Source: Liolophura sinensis
Taxonomy: Eukaryota > Mollusca > Polyplacophora > Chitonida > Chitonidae
Assembly (NCBI RefSeq): GCF_032854445.1
Contig: NC_088300.1
Coordinates: 79,525,084-79,589,083, forward strand
DNA: 64,000 bases
Direction of reading: 5' to 3'
Part shown: positions 1-13,900 of the stretch, piece by piece
Numbering within the stretch: position 1 is the first letter of the stretch
How the letters are laid out: each line of letters starts with the position of its first letter
The notes under the pieces: generated by a model
The model's input: only the letters and a program-made list of their open reading frames with translations
The model's database searches: none
Told to the model about the DNA's origin: nothing
Position numbers and translations under genes: made by a program

Positions 1-1790
1 ACATCTCTCATCACCTACACAGAAGCTGAGCTGCACTTGTCTCAACAGCCATACAGCAGCCTAGCTGCACGTGTCTCAACAGCCATACAGCAGCGTAGCT
101 GCATGTGTCTCAACACAAACCCGGCAGCCTAGCTGGAAGTGTCTCAGCCCCCACATAGCAGCCTAACGTGTCTGAAAACCCACACAGCAGCCTAGCTGGA
201 CGTGTCTCAACACCCACACAGAAGCCTAGCTTGACGTGTCTCAACACCCACAAAGCAGCCTAGCTGCAGGTGTCTCAACACCCACACAGCAGCCTAGCGT
301 GTCTCAACACCCACACAGCAGCCTAGCTGGACATGTCTCAACAGCCACACAGCAGCCTAGCTGGACAAGTCTCAACACCCACACAGAAGCCTAGCTTGAC
401 GTGTCTCAACACCCACAAAGCAGCCTAGCTGCAGGTGTCTCAACACCCACACAGCAGCCTAGCGTGTCTCAAAACCCACACAGCAGCCTAGCTGGACATG
501 TCTCAACACCCACACAGCAGCCTAGCTGAAAGTGTCTCAACACCCACACAGCAGCCTAGCTGGAAGTGTCTCAACACCCACACAGCAGCCTAGCTGCACG
601 TGTCTCAACACCCACACAGCAGCCTAGCTGCACGTGTTTGAACAGCCACACAGCAGCCTAGCTGGACAAGTCTCAACACCCACAGCAGCCTAGCTGGAAG
701 TGTCTCAACACCCACACAGAAGCCTAGCTGCACGTGTCTCAAAACCCACACAGCAGCCTAGCTGCTTGTGTCTCAACAGCCACACAGCAGCCTTGCTGGA
801 AGTGTCTCAACAGCCACACAGCAGCCTAGCTGGACGGGTCTCAACACCCACACAGCTGGACATGTCTCAACACCCACACAGCAGCCTAGCTGCATGTGTC
901 TCAACACTCACACAGCAGCCTAGCTGCACTTGTCTCATCACCCACACAGCAGCCTAGCTGGACGTGTCTCAACAGCCACACAGCAGCCTAGCTGGACGTG
1001 TCTCAACAGCCACACAGCAGCCTAGCTGCACGTGTCTCAACACCCAGACAGTGGCCTAGCTGGACGTGTTTCAACACCCACACAACAGCCTATCTGGACG
1101 TGTCTTAACAGCCACACAGCAGCTTTGGTGGATGTGTCTCAACACCCACACAGTAGCCTTGCTGGACGTGTCTCAACACCCACACAGCAGCTTAGCTGCA
1201 CGTGTCTCAACAGCCACACAGACGCCTAGCTGGACAAGTCCCAACAGCCACACAGCAGCCTAGCTGGACGTGTCACAACACCCACACAGCAGCCTAGCTG
1301 GACGTGTCTCAAGACCCACACAGGAGCCTAGCTGCACGTGTCTCAAAACCCACAAAGCAGCCTTGCTGGACGTGTCTCAACATCCACACAGTAGCCTTGC
1401 TGGACGTGTCACAACACCCACACAGCAGCCTAGCTGCACGTGTCTCAACAGCCACATAGCAGCCTAGCTGGACGTGTCTCAACACCCACACAGCAGCCTA
1501 GCTGGACGTGTCTCAAAACTCACACAGCAGGCTAGCTGCACGTGTCTCAAAACCCACACAGCAGCCTTGTTGGACATGTTTCAACACCCACACAGCAGCC
1601 TAGCTGCACATGTCTCAACAGCCACACAGCAGCCTAGCTGGACGTGTCTCAACACCCACACAGCAGCCTAGCTGGACGTACCTCAAAACTCACACAGCAG
1701 CCTAGCTGCACCTGTCTCAAAACCCACACAGCAGCCTTGTTGGACATGTCTCAACACCCACACAGCAGCTTAGCTGGACGTGTCTATCAC
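1..1790 (-). repeat. 34-bp minisatellite downstream of LMF1 exon 10 donor
   Basis: About 52 copies of a 34-bp unit with core AGCTGGACGTGTCTCAACAC; the array runs off the left edge. It starts directly after the exon 10 5' splice site. On the minus strand each unit (GTGGGTGTTGAGACACGTCC) resembles the intron start GTAAGTGATAGACACGTCC, so the array was probably seeded there. Point variants are mixed without obvious order. Confidence 0.93.
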
Positions 1791-1794
1791 TTAC

Positions 1795-1907
1795 TTTGGT
1801 GGAGGTTTTCCTTGAAAAGGGTTGTAGTCGATCAGGGAGGTTGCTGTGGGTTCATTGGCTAAAAGTTTAACAGCGAGATGTACCAGCCATGGGTTGTACT
1901 GGAAATT
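1795..1907 (-). CDS. LMF1: LMF1 exon 10 (residues 470-507), last exon inside window
   Basis: The acceptor is tttggtttcag and the donor is CCAAA|gtaagt. The exon encodes NFQYNPWLVHLAVKLLANEP and then NPFQGKPPP, matching the W-x-x-HLA-x-KLL and NPF-x-G-PPP blocks of the LMF1 C-terminal region. It ends in AA of a split codon, so at least one further exon lies left of position 1. Confidence 0.93.
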
Positions 1908-4900
1908 CTGAAACCAAATAGAATCTCTTTGGGACAAATAAAGATGTAAAGGAACTCGGAGTATTATATTATGAAATATATATAATTGAAGAAAGATAAC
2001 AAAGTTTGTAAGTCTTTACACGTAGGTAATGTGCACACAATGTATGACAGTCTGTACACATAGGTAATGTACACACAATGTATGACAGCCTGTACACGAA
2101 GGTAATGTACACACAATGTATGACAGTCTATACAGGTAGGTAATGTACACACAATGTAAGACAGCCTGTACACGTAGGTAATGTACACACAATGTATGAC
2201 ACTCTGTACACGTAGGTAATGTACACACAATGTATGACAGCCTGCACACGTAGGTAATGTACACACAATGTATGACAGCCTGTACACGAAGGTAATGTAT
2301 ACACAATGTATGACAGTCTCTACACGTAGGTAATGTACACACAATGTATGACAGTCTGTACACGTAGGTAATGTGCACACATTGTATGACAGTCTCTACA
2401 CGTAGGTAATGTATACACAATGTATGACAGTCTCTACACGTAGGTAATGTACACAATGTATGACAAATGAAAATTAGAATTTTAGTAATTGAACATGTTT
2501 CAAATTCCTGTTTTAGAACAGAATAAAGACTTTACATAACAATACTTTACCTGGAAAGCTGCGAACCACATGAGCCAGTCAAGGCGGTAATGGTAAGGGG
2601 AGATAATGCAGGGGCGTCTGGTGATATTGCCCGGTTTACACTTGAACTGGTACTCCTGCCACACAGCCTGTGGACTGTAGGGATCAGAGCTATACGTGCC
2701 CTCGAATATCACCTCCGTTCTCTCCTTAGTTATGCTGCCACAAAATCAAACTTGCCTCAGTCTCAAAAAGCTCATTTCAAAGAGTAATAGAGCGTTTAAA
2801 GTCAGTTAATTTTAGTTCAAACAATGGTGCAACTTCTAAATGTGTAACCAATCTTAATGAATGTTAACAGTAAATATTTTGCCACAAGGCAACATCAGTG
2901 TGGCAACAGAGATGTCAATCAACAATGAAGCAAACTAATTACATGTAGGAATACCTCCATCACCATTATCAATCAACGACTAAGCAAACTACTTATATGG
3001 AGGAATACCTCCATCACCATTATCAATCAACGACTAAGCAAACTACTTATATGGAGGAATACCTCCATCACCATTATCGATCACCGACTAAGCAAACTAC
3101 TTATATGGAGGAATACCTCCATCACCATTATCAATCAACGACTAAGCAAACTACTTTTATGGAAGAATACCTCCATCACCATTATCAATCAACGACTAAG
3201 CAAACTACTTATGTGGAGGAATACCTCTATCACCATTATCAATCAACGACTAAGCAAACTACTTATGTGGAGGAATACCTCCATCACCATTATCGATCAA
3301 CGACTAAGCAAACTACTTATGTGGAGGAATACCTCCATCACCATTATCGATCAACGACTAACCAAACTACTTATATGTAGGAATACCTCCATCACCATTA
3401 TCAATCAACGACTAACCAAACTACATATATGGAGGAATACCTCCATCACCATTATCAATCAACGACTAACCAAACTACTTACATGGAGGAATACCTCCAT
3501 CAACATTATCAATCAACGACTAAGCAAACTACTTTTATGGAGGAATGCCTCCATCACCATTATCAATCAATGACTAAGCAAACTACTTTTATGGAAGAAT
3601 ACCTCCATCACCATTATCAATCAACGACTAACCAAACTACTTTTATGGAGGAATACCTCCATCACCATTATTAATCAACGACTAAGCAAACTACTTATAT
3701 GGAGGAATACCTCCATCACCATTATCAATCAACGACTAAGCAAACTACTTATATGGAGGAATACCTCTAACACCATTATCAATCAACGACTAAGCAAACT
3801 ACTTTTATGGAGGAATACCTCCATCACCATTATCAATCAACGACTAAGCAAACTACTTATATGGAGGAATACCTCCATCACCATTATCAATCAATGACTA
3901 AGCAAACTACTTATATGGGGGAATACCACGATCACCATTATCAATCAACGACTAAGCAAACTACTTATATGGGGGAATACCACGATCACCATTATCGATC
4001 AACGACTAAGCAAACTACTTATATGGAGGAATACCTCCATCACCATTATCAATCAATGACTAAGCAAACTACTTATATGGGGGAATACCACGATCACCAT
4101 TATCGATCAACGACTAACCAAACTACTTATATGGGGGAATACCACGATCACCATTATCGATCAACGACTAAGCAAACTACTTATATGGAGGAATACCTCC
4201 ATCACCATTATCGATCAACGATTAAGCAAACTACTTATGTGGAGGAATACCTCCATCACCATTATCAATCAACGACTAAGCAAACTACTTATATGGGGGA
4301 ATACCACGATCACCATTATCAATCAACGACTAAGCAAAGTACTTACATGGGGGAATACCATGATCACCATTATCAATCAACGACTAAGCAAACTACTTTT
4401 ATGGAGGAATACCTCCATCACCATTATCAATCAACGACTAAGCAAACTACTTATATGGGGGAATACCACGATCACCATTATCAATCAACGACTAAGCAAA
4501 CTACTTATATGGGGGAATACTACGATCACCGTTACTGACAAGTAAGTAAACTATTTACATGTAGCAATATCTTGATCATCATTATAAATCAACAATTAAG
4601 TTAACTAACAAAGGCTGCTGTGGAAAAATTAGAACTTAAGAAATACCTGGTTGGCATACAATTCACAAAAGCTCACACAAAACTAACCAGTTGTTCTCAC
4701 CTGCCAAAGGCCCCGTAGGTGTTCACAATCCTGAGTGAATCAAAAGAGGTGTTCATGGCCTGTCTGGAGGAGAGAAGGTTCTGTACCACAGGCAGGCTAA
4801 GATAAACCAGGGTACAACCAAGGCAAATGTTGTAAACACGTCGTACATAGTTACCTGAGCACAGCAGAGAACACAAATAACCTAAATATTTGTTTTCAAA

Positions 4901-7900
4901 TAGTAATTCATATAAAAACAACCAATCTCAGTATTTGTCCTGAATTTGTACAACATATAAAAACAACCAATCTCAGTATTTGTCCTTAAATTGTACAACA
5001 TATAAGAACAACCAATCTCAGTATTTGTCCTTAAATTGTACAACATATAAAAACAACCAATCTCAGTATTTGTCCTTAAATTGTACAACATATAAGAACA
5101 ACAAATCTCAGTATTTGTCCTTAAATTGTACAACATATAAGAACAACAAATCTCAGTATTTGTCCTTAAATTGTACAACATATAAGAACGACCAACCTCA
5201 GTATTTGTCCTTAAATTGTACAACATATAAAAACAACCAATCTCAGTATTTGTCCTTAAATTGTACAACATATAAAAACAACCAACCTCAGTATATACAA
5301 CATATAAGAACAACAAATCTCAGTATTTGTCCTGAATTTGTACAACATATAAAAACAACCAATCTCAGTATTTGTCCTTAAATTGTACAACATATAAGAA
5401 CAACCAATCTCAGTATTTGTCCTTAAATTGTACAACATATAAAAACAACCAATCTCAGTATTTGTCCTTAAATTGTACAACATATAAAAACAACCAATCT
5501 CAGTATTTGTCCTTAAAATGTACAACATATAAGAACAACCAATCTCAGCACTTGCCTTCACACAGTAAACATATATTTTACCAGGCAAACATGCATATGA
5601 AACAAAGAAAGGCCTAAACTATATAGACATAACTACTTACCTATTAAATTTCCTTATATTACATAATAAAGTGTGCCCTACCTAGAGAAAAGGTGAGGCT
5701 ATGTCCTGATCTGCATATATCTGTGCTCCCCTCAATAAAATGTGCCCTACCCAGAGTAGGAAGCCGGGCTATGCCCTAAGCTATATTTATCTATGCCAAC
5801 CCCAGAGGGCAGAGCTTTGCCCAGACCTGTAAGTATCTGTGCCACAGTGGCCAGTTTCTCAGTATATCACATAACAAAATGTGCCCCACCCCATGTAACA
5901 GACGGGGCTTTGCCCAGCTTGTGAGTCATCTGTATCTCTGTCACCCTCCACTGGGCAGAGTTCTCAGTATATCACATAACAAAATGTGCCCCACCCTGTG
6001 TAAGAGGCGGGGCTTTGCCCTGCTTGTGAGCCATCTGTATCTCTGTCACCCTCCACTGGGCAGAGTTCTCAGTATATCACATAACAAAATGTGCCCCACC
6101 CTGTGTAAGAGGCGGGGCTTTGCCCTGCTTGTGAGCCATCTGTATCTCTGTCACCCTCCACTGGGCAGAGTTCTCAGTATATCACATAACAAAATGTGCC
6201 TTACCCCGTGTAAGAGGCGGGGCTTTGCCCTGCTTGTGAGCCATCTGTATCTCTGTCACCCTCCACTGGGCAGAGTTCTCAGTATATCACATAACAAAAT
6301 GTGCCTTACCCCCTGTAAGAGGCGGGGCTTTGCCCTGCTTGTGAGCCATCTGTATCTCTGTCACCCTCCACTGGGCAGAGTTCTCAGTATATCACATAAC
6401 AAAATGTGCCCCACCCCGTGTAAGAGGCGGGGCTTTGCCCTGTTTGTGAGCCATCTGTATCTCTGTCACCCCCCAGCAGGTAGAGTTTCTCAGTATATCA
6501 CATAACAAAATGTGCCCCACCCTGTGTAAGAGGCGGGGCTTTGCCCTGCTTGTGAGCCATCTGTATCTCTGTCACCCTCCACTGGGCAGAGTTCTCAGTA
6601 TATCACATAACAAAATGTGCCCCACCCTGTGTAAGAGGCGGGGCTTTGCCCTGCTTGTGAGCCATCTGTATCTCTGTCACCCTCCACTGGGCAGAGTTCT
6701 CAGTATATCACATAACAAAATGTGCCTTACCCCGTGTAAGAGGCGGGGCTTTGCCCTGCTTGTGAGCCATCTGTATCTCTGTCACCCTCCAGCAGGCAGA
6801 GTTTCTCAGTATATCACATAACAAAATGTGCCCCACCCCGTGTAAGAGGCGGGGCTTTGCCCTGCTTGTGAGCCATCTGTATCTCTGTCACCCTCCACTG
6901 GGCAGAGTTCTCAGTATATCACATAACAAAATGTGCCCCACCCTGTGTAAGAGGCGGGGCTTTGCCCAGCTTGTGAGCCATCTGTATCTCTGTCACCCTC
7001 CACTGGGCAGAGTTCTTAGTATATCACATAACAAAATGTGCCCCACCCCGTGTAAGAGGCGGGGCTTTGCCCAGCTTGTGAGCCATCTGTATCTCTGTCA
7101 ACCTCCACTGGGCAGAGTTTTCAGTATATCACATAACAAAATGTGCCCCACCCCGTGTAAGAGGCGGGGCTTTGCCCTGCTTGTGAGCCATCTGTATCTC
7201 TGTCACCCTCCACTGGGCAGAGTTCTCAGTGCATCACAGAATAAAATGTGCCTTACCTAGTATAAGAGGCGGGGCTTTGCCCTGCTTGTGAGCCATCTGT
7301 ATCTCTGTCACCCTCCACTGGGCAGAGTTCTCAGTGTATCACAGAATAAAATGTGCCTTACCTAGTGTAAGAGGCGGGGCTTTGCCCAGCTTGTGAGCCA
7401 TCTGTATCTCTGTCACCCTCCAGTGGGCAGAGCCCCTCTTAGTAGAGAACATCCAGGACAGGCTGACATCATCAAAGCAGGCCAGGGACGGTAACATTGT
7501 CAACCAGTTGAGGAAGCTTAAATTACCGCTGATAATCAGGACTACCTGAAGGACATAGGACCAGATTACCGCTGATAATCAGGACTACCTGGAGGACATA
7601 GGACCAGATTACCGCTGATAATCAGGACTACATGAAGGACATAGGACCAGATTACCGCTGATAATCAGGACTACCTGAAGGACATAGGACCAGATTACCG
7701 CTGATAATCAGGACTACCTGGAGGACATAGGACCAGATTACCGCTGATAATCAGGACTACTTGAAGGACATAGGACCAGATTACCGCTGATAATCAGGAC
7801 TACCTGGAGGACATAGGACCAGATTACCGCTGATAATCAGGACTACCTGGAGGACATATGACCAGATCATCGCTGATAATCAGGACTACCTGGAGGACAT

Positions 7901-10900
7901 AGGACCAGATTACTGCTGATAATCATGTCTACTTGGAGGATATAGGACTTAATTACCACTGATAATCAGGACAACCTGGAGGAAATAGGACCAGATTACC
8001 ACTGATAATCAGGACTACATGAAGGACATAGGACCAGATTACCGCTGATAATCAGGACTACCAGAAGGACATAGGACCAGATTACCGCTGATAATCAGGA
8101 CTACCTGGAGTACATAGGACCAGATTACCGCTGATAATCAGGACTACATGAAGGACATAGGACCAGATTACCGCTGATAATCAGGACTACCTGAAGGACA
8201 TAGGACCAGATTACCGCTGATAATCAGGTCTACCTGGAGTACATAGGACCAGATTACCGCTGATAATCAGGACTACTTGAAGGACATAGGGCCAGATTAC
8301 CGCTGATAATCAGGACTACCTGGAGTACATAGGACCAGATTACCGCTGATAATCAGGACTACCTGGAGGATATAGGACTTAATTACCACTGATAATCAGG
8401 ACAACCTGGAGGACATAGGACCAGATTACCACTGATAATCAGGACTATCTGAAGGACATAGGACCAGATTACCGCTGATAATCAGGACTACCTGAAGGGT
8501 ATAGAACCAGATTAGGTTTACACTGTGTAATATTAACTCTATGCCATCTACATACTGGTACTGAAAAAATCCGTCAGTTATATCTCATTTTACAATGGAT
8601 ATTTTCCTGAAATTTTACAATTTTTTACATTTGTTATATCTGATTTTGATATTAACATTTGCTTAAAAGAAATGTTCAATTTCTCTGCTTGTAAAATACC
8701 TTACCTGAAATAAAATCTGAATTACTCCACCGGCAATCATGAATCTCCGTGGCAACACAAGCAGAAATGGGGCAACCAGCTCAACAAAGTGGTTCGTCAA
8801 AGTCTCAAATTTGTGGAAGATTTCAGGTGACTGATGCAGGTAATAACTGAGTGGATTGGGAACTGGCTGAGTCTAGATAACAGAAGAAAAATAACTGACA
8901 GGATTGGGAACTGGTTGAATCTAGATAGAAAAAGTTTATTCACTTTTTATAATATATGGATGGTGTTAGTCAAGAATCTTACACTTTCAAGTTCATGGGT
9001 GGAAAAAAACAGTCAAGGCAGAAACAGAATCCAGCAGGGATAGGCTGGAAAACATAGCATTATTGGTTAGCTGTTACCTGTCTGACCTCAGTGATGAATT
9101 AGGTCAGATCAATGTGACTGTATTGGCCCAGACAAGTAGCCCCTGACAAATGAAGCTACATCACTTCAGACAGCTTCTGACTAATGAGGCTGCATCAGTT
9201 CAGACAAGTTGGCCCTGACAAATGAGGCCGGGTCAGTTCAGACAGCCCTTAACCCCTGACTAACAAGACTTCAGACAAGACAACTAATTAGCTCAATTAA
9301 TGAAGATGTATTAGTTAAGATATCCCCTGACTAATGAGGATGCATCTCTTCAGACAGCCAATGACTAATGAGAGTGTATCAGTTCAGACAGCTCCTGACT
9401 AGTGAGGCAGCATCTGCTCAGAGAAGTACAGTATCCCCTGACTAATGACATATAGCATCAGTTACCAAAGCCCCTGAATTATGAGGCTGCATCAGTTCAG
9501 ACAAGTACAGTATCCCCTGTCTAATAAGGCTGCATTTCTTCAGACAGCCCCTGACTAATGAGGCTGCATCAGCTTAGACAAGTTGCCCCTGACAAATGTC
9601 TCAGTTCAGACAGCCCCAAACCCCATATCAGACATATCAGGCTTCAGACAATTATTTCACCCTGACTAATGAGGCTGCATCAGTTCAGAGTGCTCCTGAC
9701 TAATGAGGCTGCATCAGTTCAGACAAGTAGCCCCTAACCACAGAGGCTGGAACACTTCACATATGTAACCCTGAATAATGAGGCTGCATGTTGACAGCCC
9801 CTGACTAATGAGGCTACATGTTCAAACAACCCCTGACTAATGAGGCTACATGTTCAGTCATCCCCACACTAATGAGGCTACATGTTCAGTCAGCCCCTGA
9901 CTAATGAAGCTACATGTTCAGACAGCCCCTGACTAATGAGGCTACATGTTCAGACAGCCCCTGACTAATGAAGCTACATGTTCAGACATCCCCTGACTAA
10001 TGAGGCTACATGTTCAGACAGCCCCTGACTAATGAAGCCACATGTTCAGACATCCCCAGACTAATGAGGCTACATGTTCAGACAGCCCCTGACTAATGAA
10101 GCTACAAGTTCAGTCAGCCCCTGACTAATGAAGCTACATGTTCAGACAGCCCCTGACTAATGAAGCTACATGTTCAGACAGCCCCTGACTAATGAGGCTA
10201 CATGTTCAGACAGCCCCTGACTAATGAAGCTACATGTTCAGACAGCCCCTGACTAATGAGGCTACATGTTCAGACATCCCCTGACTAATGAGGCTACATG
10301 TTCAGACAGCCCCTGACTAATGAAGCTACATGTTCAGACATCCCCTGACTAATGAGGCTACATGTTCAGACAGCCCCTGACTAATGAAGCTACAAGTTCA
10401 GTCAGCCCCTGACTAATGAAGCTACATGTTCAGACAGCCCCTGACTAATGAAGCCACATGTTCAGACAGCCCCTGACTAATGAAGATACATGTTCAGACA
10501 TCCCCTGACTAATGAGGCTACATGTTCAGTCATCCCCTGACTAATGAGGCTACATGTTCAGACAGCCCCTGACTAATGAAGCTACATGTTCAGACATCCC
10601 CTGACTAATGAAGCTACACGTTCAGACATCCCCTGACTAATGAGGCTACATGTTCAGTCATTCCCTGACTAATGAGGCTACATGTTCAGACATCCCCTGA
10701 CTAATGAAGCTACGTGTTCAGACATCCCCTGACTAATGAAGCTACAAGTTCAGACAGCCCCTGACTAATGAAGCTACGTGTTCAGACATTCCCTGACTAA
10801 TGAGGCTACATGTTCAGACATCCCCTGACTAATGAAGCTACATGTTCAGACAGCCCCTGACTAATGAAGCCACATGTTCAGACAGCCCCTGACTAATGAA

Positions 10901-13900
10901 GATACATGTTCAGACATCCCCTGACTAATGAGGCTACATGTTCAGTCATCCCCTGACTAATGAGGCTACATGTTCAGACAGCCCCTGACTAATGAAGCTA
11001 CATGTTCAGACATCCCCTGACTAATGAAGCTACACGTTCAGACATCCCCTGACTAATGAGGCTACATGTTCAGTCATTCCCTGACTAATGAGGCTACATG
11101 TTCAGACATCCCCTGACTAATGAAGCCACGTGTTCAGACATCCCCTGACTAATGAAGCTATGTGTTCAGACAGCCCCTGACTAATGAGGCTACATGTTCA
11201 GTCATTCCCTGACTAATGAGGCTACGTGTTCAGACATCCCCTGACTAATGAAGCTATGTGTTCAGACAGCCCCTGACTAATGAGGCTACATGTTCAGTCA
11301 TTCCTGAATAATGATGACATCCTCCAAGTGATGCAGCTCCTTTAGTCAGCTAGAGTGAAAGCTACAGGTTCTATCAGACAACCAATAACAAAAGTTGGAT
11401 TAAAGGTTTCAGGTCATCTATAACAGCTGATACTTAAAGGGTAGCATGAGGGTTGTACACCTAGGTACGTACGACAGCTAATTACACATCACCTCATAAT
11501 GGTAATTCATACAGGTCAAGTCACGCCAACATTTATCCCCCCTGATTTTTATCAAACCCTGAAATGAACAAGAAAAGATTAGCTTCATTTATAGCTCCTA
11601 GTTTCCTTTCAAATTATCTACCATAACAGTTCTAGACTAGCAATTCATATTATCTTTACAAATCAGTCAATACTTAAGTTTTACTTTTAGAACAATATAT
11701 TACTGCCTATAGCTACAGTACATTTAGGAAGACATACAGAGATACACATATGATGTAGGACTTACTGCTCCAAGCATGATGCGAAAAATGAGCCACCTGT
11801 AAGCCCAGATGGCCACACGGGACACCGGAGTGCCCCTGGGAACAGGGTTGATACTGTAGACAGGACACAGAAATATGGCAAGAAAGCCTGTCTCCAGAAG
11901 CTGGGATTCCCATCCTGTAGGAATTCAGAACAATTAGTCATGTGACACAAGCTACATGTGTCCTGTACAAAAGCAGAAATGTCAACTGACAACTATCTGA
12001 ACTGAAGTGTCCACAGATGTCATCCACATTGTGGAAATACTTAAGTTTACTTAAAATTAGACTGATAACATGTGTGATGCAATATTGATCACAAATGACA
12101 GCTCTTGGGTAATGGCACCAAGTGTCATTTAGACGATGTGAAAACTGTTGGAATAACTGACCCAAACATAAAACCTTTCCCTGGCCAACAAAACTGAATA
12201 GTACTGGCTAATATAAAATGACAAAGTCAAAAACCTGATATACTGAATAAAAATACAAATATACCTAATTGTTTAAAATTATTTATTTCATGAAGTCTTC
12301 AAAGCACACCCATTGTCCCCACCAAGATTTAGCAAGATGGTGTAAAAACAGCTGACCCAAATAAAAAACCTTACCCTGACCTACTATAGTAGTGGCTTAG
12401 ACAAAAGGGGTAAGTCCAAAACCTGAAAAAATTGAATTAAAATGCAAACATCTCTAATTTATAATCAAAATGATTAAATGTCCAAATCATTTTCATCATT
12501 CCCACACAGTTTCATAAAGGTGATGTGAAAACTGTGAGACAAGCAGACCCAAACATAAAGCCTTACTCAACTGACCCAAGCCAAAAAGCTTACTCGGACA
12601 CCAGCTTGGATTCTGGCTTGGACACCAACTTGGACACCGACACTAACCCTGACACCAACACCACTTTTTCCTCACATTCACAATATCTTGCCTTATAATG
12701 CAGAACCAGAAAGACGTAAGGGAACCCCACTGAAAAAATGTATGCATGTAAAACCAGAAAGATGTACAAAGAAACTAGAAAAGTGTAAAGGAAATGCAGA
12801 AAAATGTAACTGACAACCAGAAAAATGTAACTGACAAACAGAAAAATTAACTCAGAAACCAGAAAGATGTAAAGAGAAACCACATTGTGACACTTTCCTC
12901 AATTACCATCATAAGTTGTCAGCAATATTAAGTAGAATAACTTATATATAATTTGTTGGGTACATAAACAGTAGCGCAAGTGATAAATTTTATTCTACAA
13001 GAATACAGCTATTAATACATTTGTCCTCTTTTTCAGGTAGTGACAGAGGAAATGTCTGTCATTAGTGGAAAGAGGGTTTCTGCACAGGACAAATTTGTCC
13101 ACCAATGACTGAGGCAGTGTTTTGTGTGAATGGCATCAAGGTTTCTACAGAAGATAGATTTGTCCCATAATGACTGAGGCAGTGTTTTGCGTGAATGGCA
13201 TCAAGGTTTCCACAGAGGACAGATTTGTCCCCCAATGACTGAGGCAGTGTTTTGTGCGAATGGCATCAAGGTTTCCACAGAAGACAGATTTGTTCCCTGA
13301 TGACAGAGACAGTGTTTTGTGTGAATGGCATCAAGGTTTCTGCACACGACAGATTTGTCTCCCAATGACTGAGGCAGTGTTTTGTCTGAATGGCATCAAG
13401 GTTTCCACAGAGGACAGATTTGTTCCCTGATGACAGAGACAGTGTTTTGTGTGAATGACATCAAAGTTTCTTCAGAAGACAGATTTGTCCCCCAATGACA
13501 AAGGCAGTGTTTTGTCTGAATGACATCAAGGTTTCTGTACAAGAAAGATTTGTCCCCAAGGGATCTAGGCAGTGTTTTGTCTGAATGACATCAAGGTTTC
13601 TACAGAAGACAGACTTGTGACCCAATGACAGAGGCAGTGTTTTGTCTGAATGGCACCAAGGTTTCTGCACAAGACAGACCTGTCCCCCAATGACTGAGGC
13701 AGTGTTTTGTGTGAATGGCATCAAGGTTTCCACAGAAGACAGATTTGTCCCCCAAAGACAGAGGCAATGTTTTGTGTGAATGACATCAAGGTTTCTACAG
13801 AAGACAAACTTGTCCCCCAATGACAGAGGCAGTGTTTTGTGTGAATGGCATCAAGGTTTCCACAGAAGACAGATTTGTTCCCTGATGACAGAGGCAGTGT

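Noticed and set aside
2997-4538. Plus-strand frames MEEYLHHHYQSTTKQTTY repeated
   Set aside because: By-product of the 54-bp intronic minisatellite (18 codons per unit) with no start context, signal or conserved neighbours.
4882-5617. Open frames on both strands with 15-residue repeats (LNCTTYKNNQSQY and its antisense)
   Set aside because: The 45-bp array unit is a multiple of three on both strands; there is no independent coding evidence.
5879-7260. Long plus-strand open frames encoding repeats of MCPTxCKRRGFALLVSHLYL
   Set aside because: They arise because the 105-bp unit is a multiple of three; the biologically meaningful strand is the minus strand, where the unit is a copy of the LMF1 exon 7 end.
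2000-11315. Regular short tandem repeats considered as CRISPR arrays
   Set aside because: Units are contiguous without unique spacers, and the window is clearly eukaryotic.
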